Assembly: GCA_902406105.1 (NCBI GenBank)
Contig: CABPCP010000004.1
Span: 9,843-73,842, forward strand
DNA length: 64,000 nt
Direction of reading: 5' to 3'
Source of the DNA: an uncultured Mordavella sp.
GTDB taxonomy: Bacteria; Bacillota; Clostridia; Lachnospirales; Lachnospiraceae
This document shows, piece by piece, positions 63,831 to 64,000 of the stretch. The notes beneath the pieces were generated by a model. The model had not been told where the DNA came from. It saw only the letters and a program-made list of their open reading frames with translations, and made no database searches. Made by a program: the position numbers and the translations under genes. Positions within the stretch are counted from its first letter, which is position 1. Each line of letters opens with the position of its first letter.

Positions 63831-64000
63831 ATGACAGAAGATACAAAGATGATTATAAACGAATTGAAGATGATTTGCGGCAACATGGAAGGCTTGCAGA
63901 CAGAGATGAAGGAAGTCCGGTCGGACATGGAAGAGCTGCGGACGGACGTCCGAGGCTTGCAGACAGAGATGAAGGAAGTCCGGGCGGACATAGAGGAACT
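63831..64000 (+). CDS. Coiled-coil repeat protein (partial)
   Basis: The gene starts MTEDTKMIINELKMICGNME with AAGGAGAG upstream and runs off the right edge. A 21-residue unit (GLQTEMKEVRSDMEELRTDV) recurs after exactly 63 bp, giving a heptad-type helix rich in Glu, Leu, Lys and Arg. The DNA repeat is close to identical, so the gene may expand or contract. No function is assigned. Confidence 0.75.
   Translation, partial: MTEDTKMIINELKMICGNMEGLQTEMKEVRSDMEELRTDVRGLQTEMKEVRADIEE

Overview
The window looks like chromosomal DNA of an anaerobic, Gram-positive, low-to-mid GC Clostridia species, most likely of the Lachnospiraceae. Pointers are the Flx/Hdr electron-bifurcating gene set, split glycine dehydrogenase (GcvPA/GcvPB), a MurE with the DNPR motif of diaminopimelate-adding enzymes, a CotF-type spore coat gene, an HrcA/CIRCE-type clpB promoter, and the classical Firmicutes block priA-def-fmt-rsmB-rlmN-phosphatase-PASTA kinase-rsgA-rpe-thiN. 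Nearly all genes up to about 49.7 kb lie on the minus strand. Species is not determined here.

Layout. (1) 1-5.9 kb: an operon, read leftwards, of L-lactate dehydrogenase, HdrB, HdrC, HdrA, an MvhD/FlxD-like subunit and two iron-sulfur subunits (the last cut by the window edge), with a Rex-like operator over the ldh promoter. (2) 6.1-28.2 kb: housekeeping genes (lgt, ychF, the priA-to-thiN block, murE, a YitT protein, pepD, dinB, clpB). (3) 28.2-34.4 kb: an AT-rich accessory island bounded and subdivided by three copies of an 18-bp direct repeat; the first copy overlaps the CIRCE operator of clpB and the last overlaps the stop codon of the next chromosomal gene. It holds a RelB/RelE-type toxin-antitoxin pair, an Xre regulator, an integrase C-terminal remnant, two 53-bp repeats with covarying stems, and a ~1200-residue protein ending in a PD-(D/E)XK-like nuclease motif. 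The large protein is the best candidate here for an undescribed, possibly defensive, system. (4) 34.4-40.6 kb: two M20 peptidases with two membrane proteins (one DUF5058) in an operon behind a perfect 18-bp palindrome, plus a putative regulator. (5) 40.7-48.7 kb: a five-gene operon of transporter, GcvPA, GcvPB, NAD-kinase-like protein and GPH-type symporter, next to a MerR-type regulator with related dyads at both promoters. (6) 48.8-59 kb: mixed peptidases, LysR regulator, hydroxyacid dehydrogenase, tRNA-Gly, coat proteins, dtd, small enzymes, DMT transporter, YwaF protein and a CNNM-type transporter with a long structured leader. (7) 59.2-64 kb: a DUF4397 protein, an ISLre2-type insertion sequence with a 122-bp tandem duplication at its right end, a PucR-type regulator and the start of a coiled-coil repeat protein.

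All functional calls come from reading motifs and family resemblance by eye; no database search was run.
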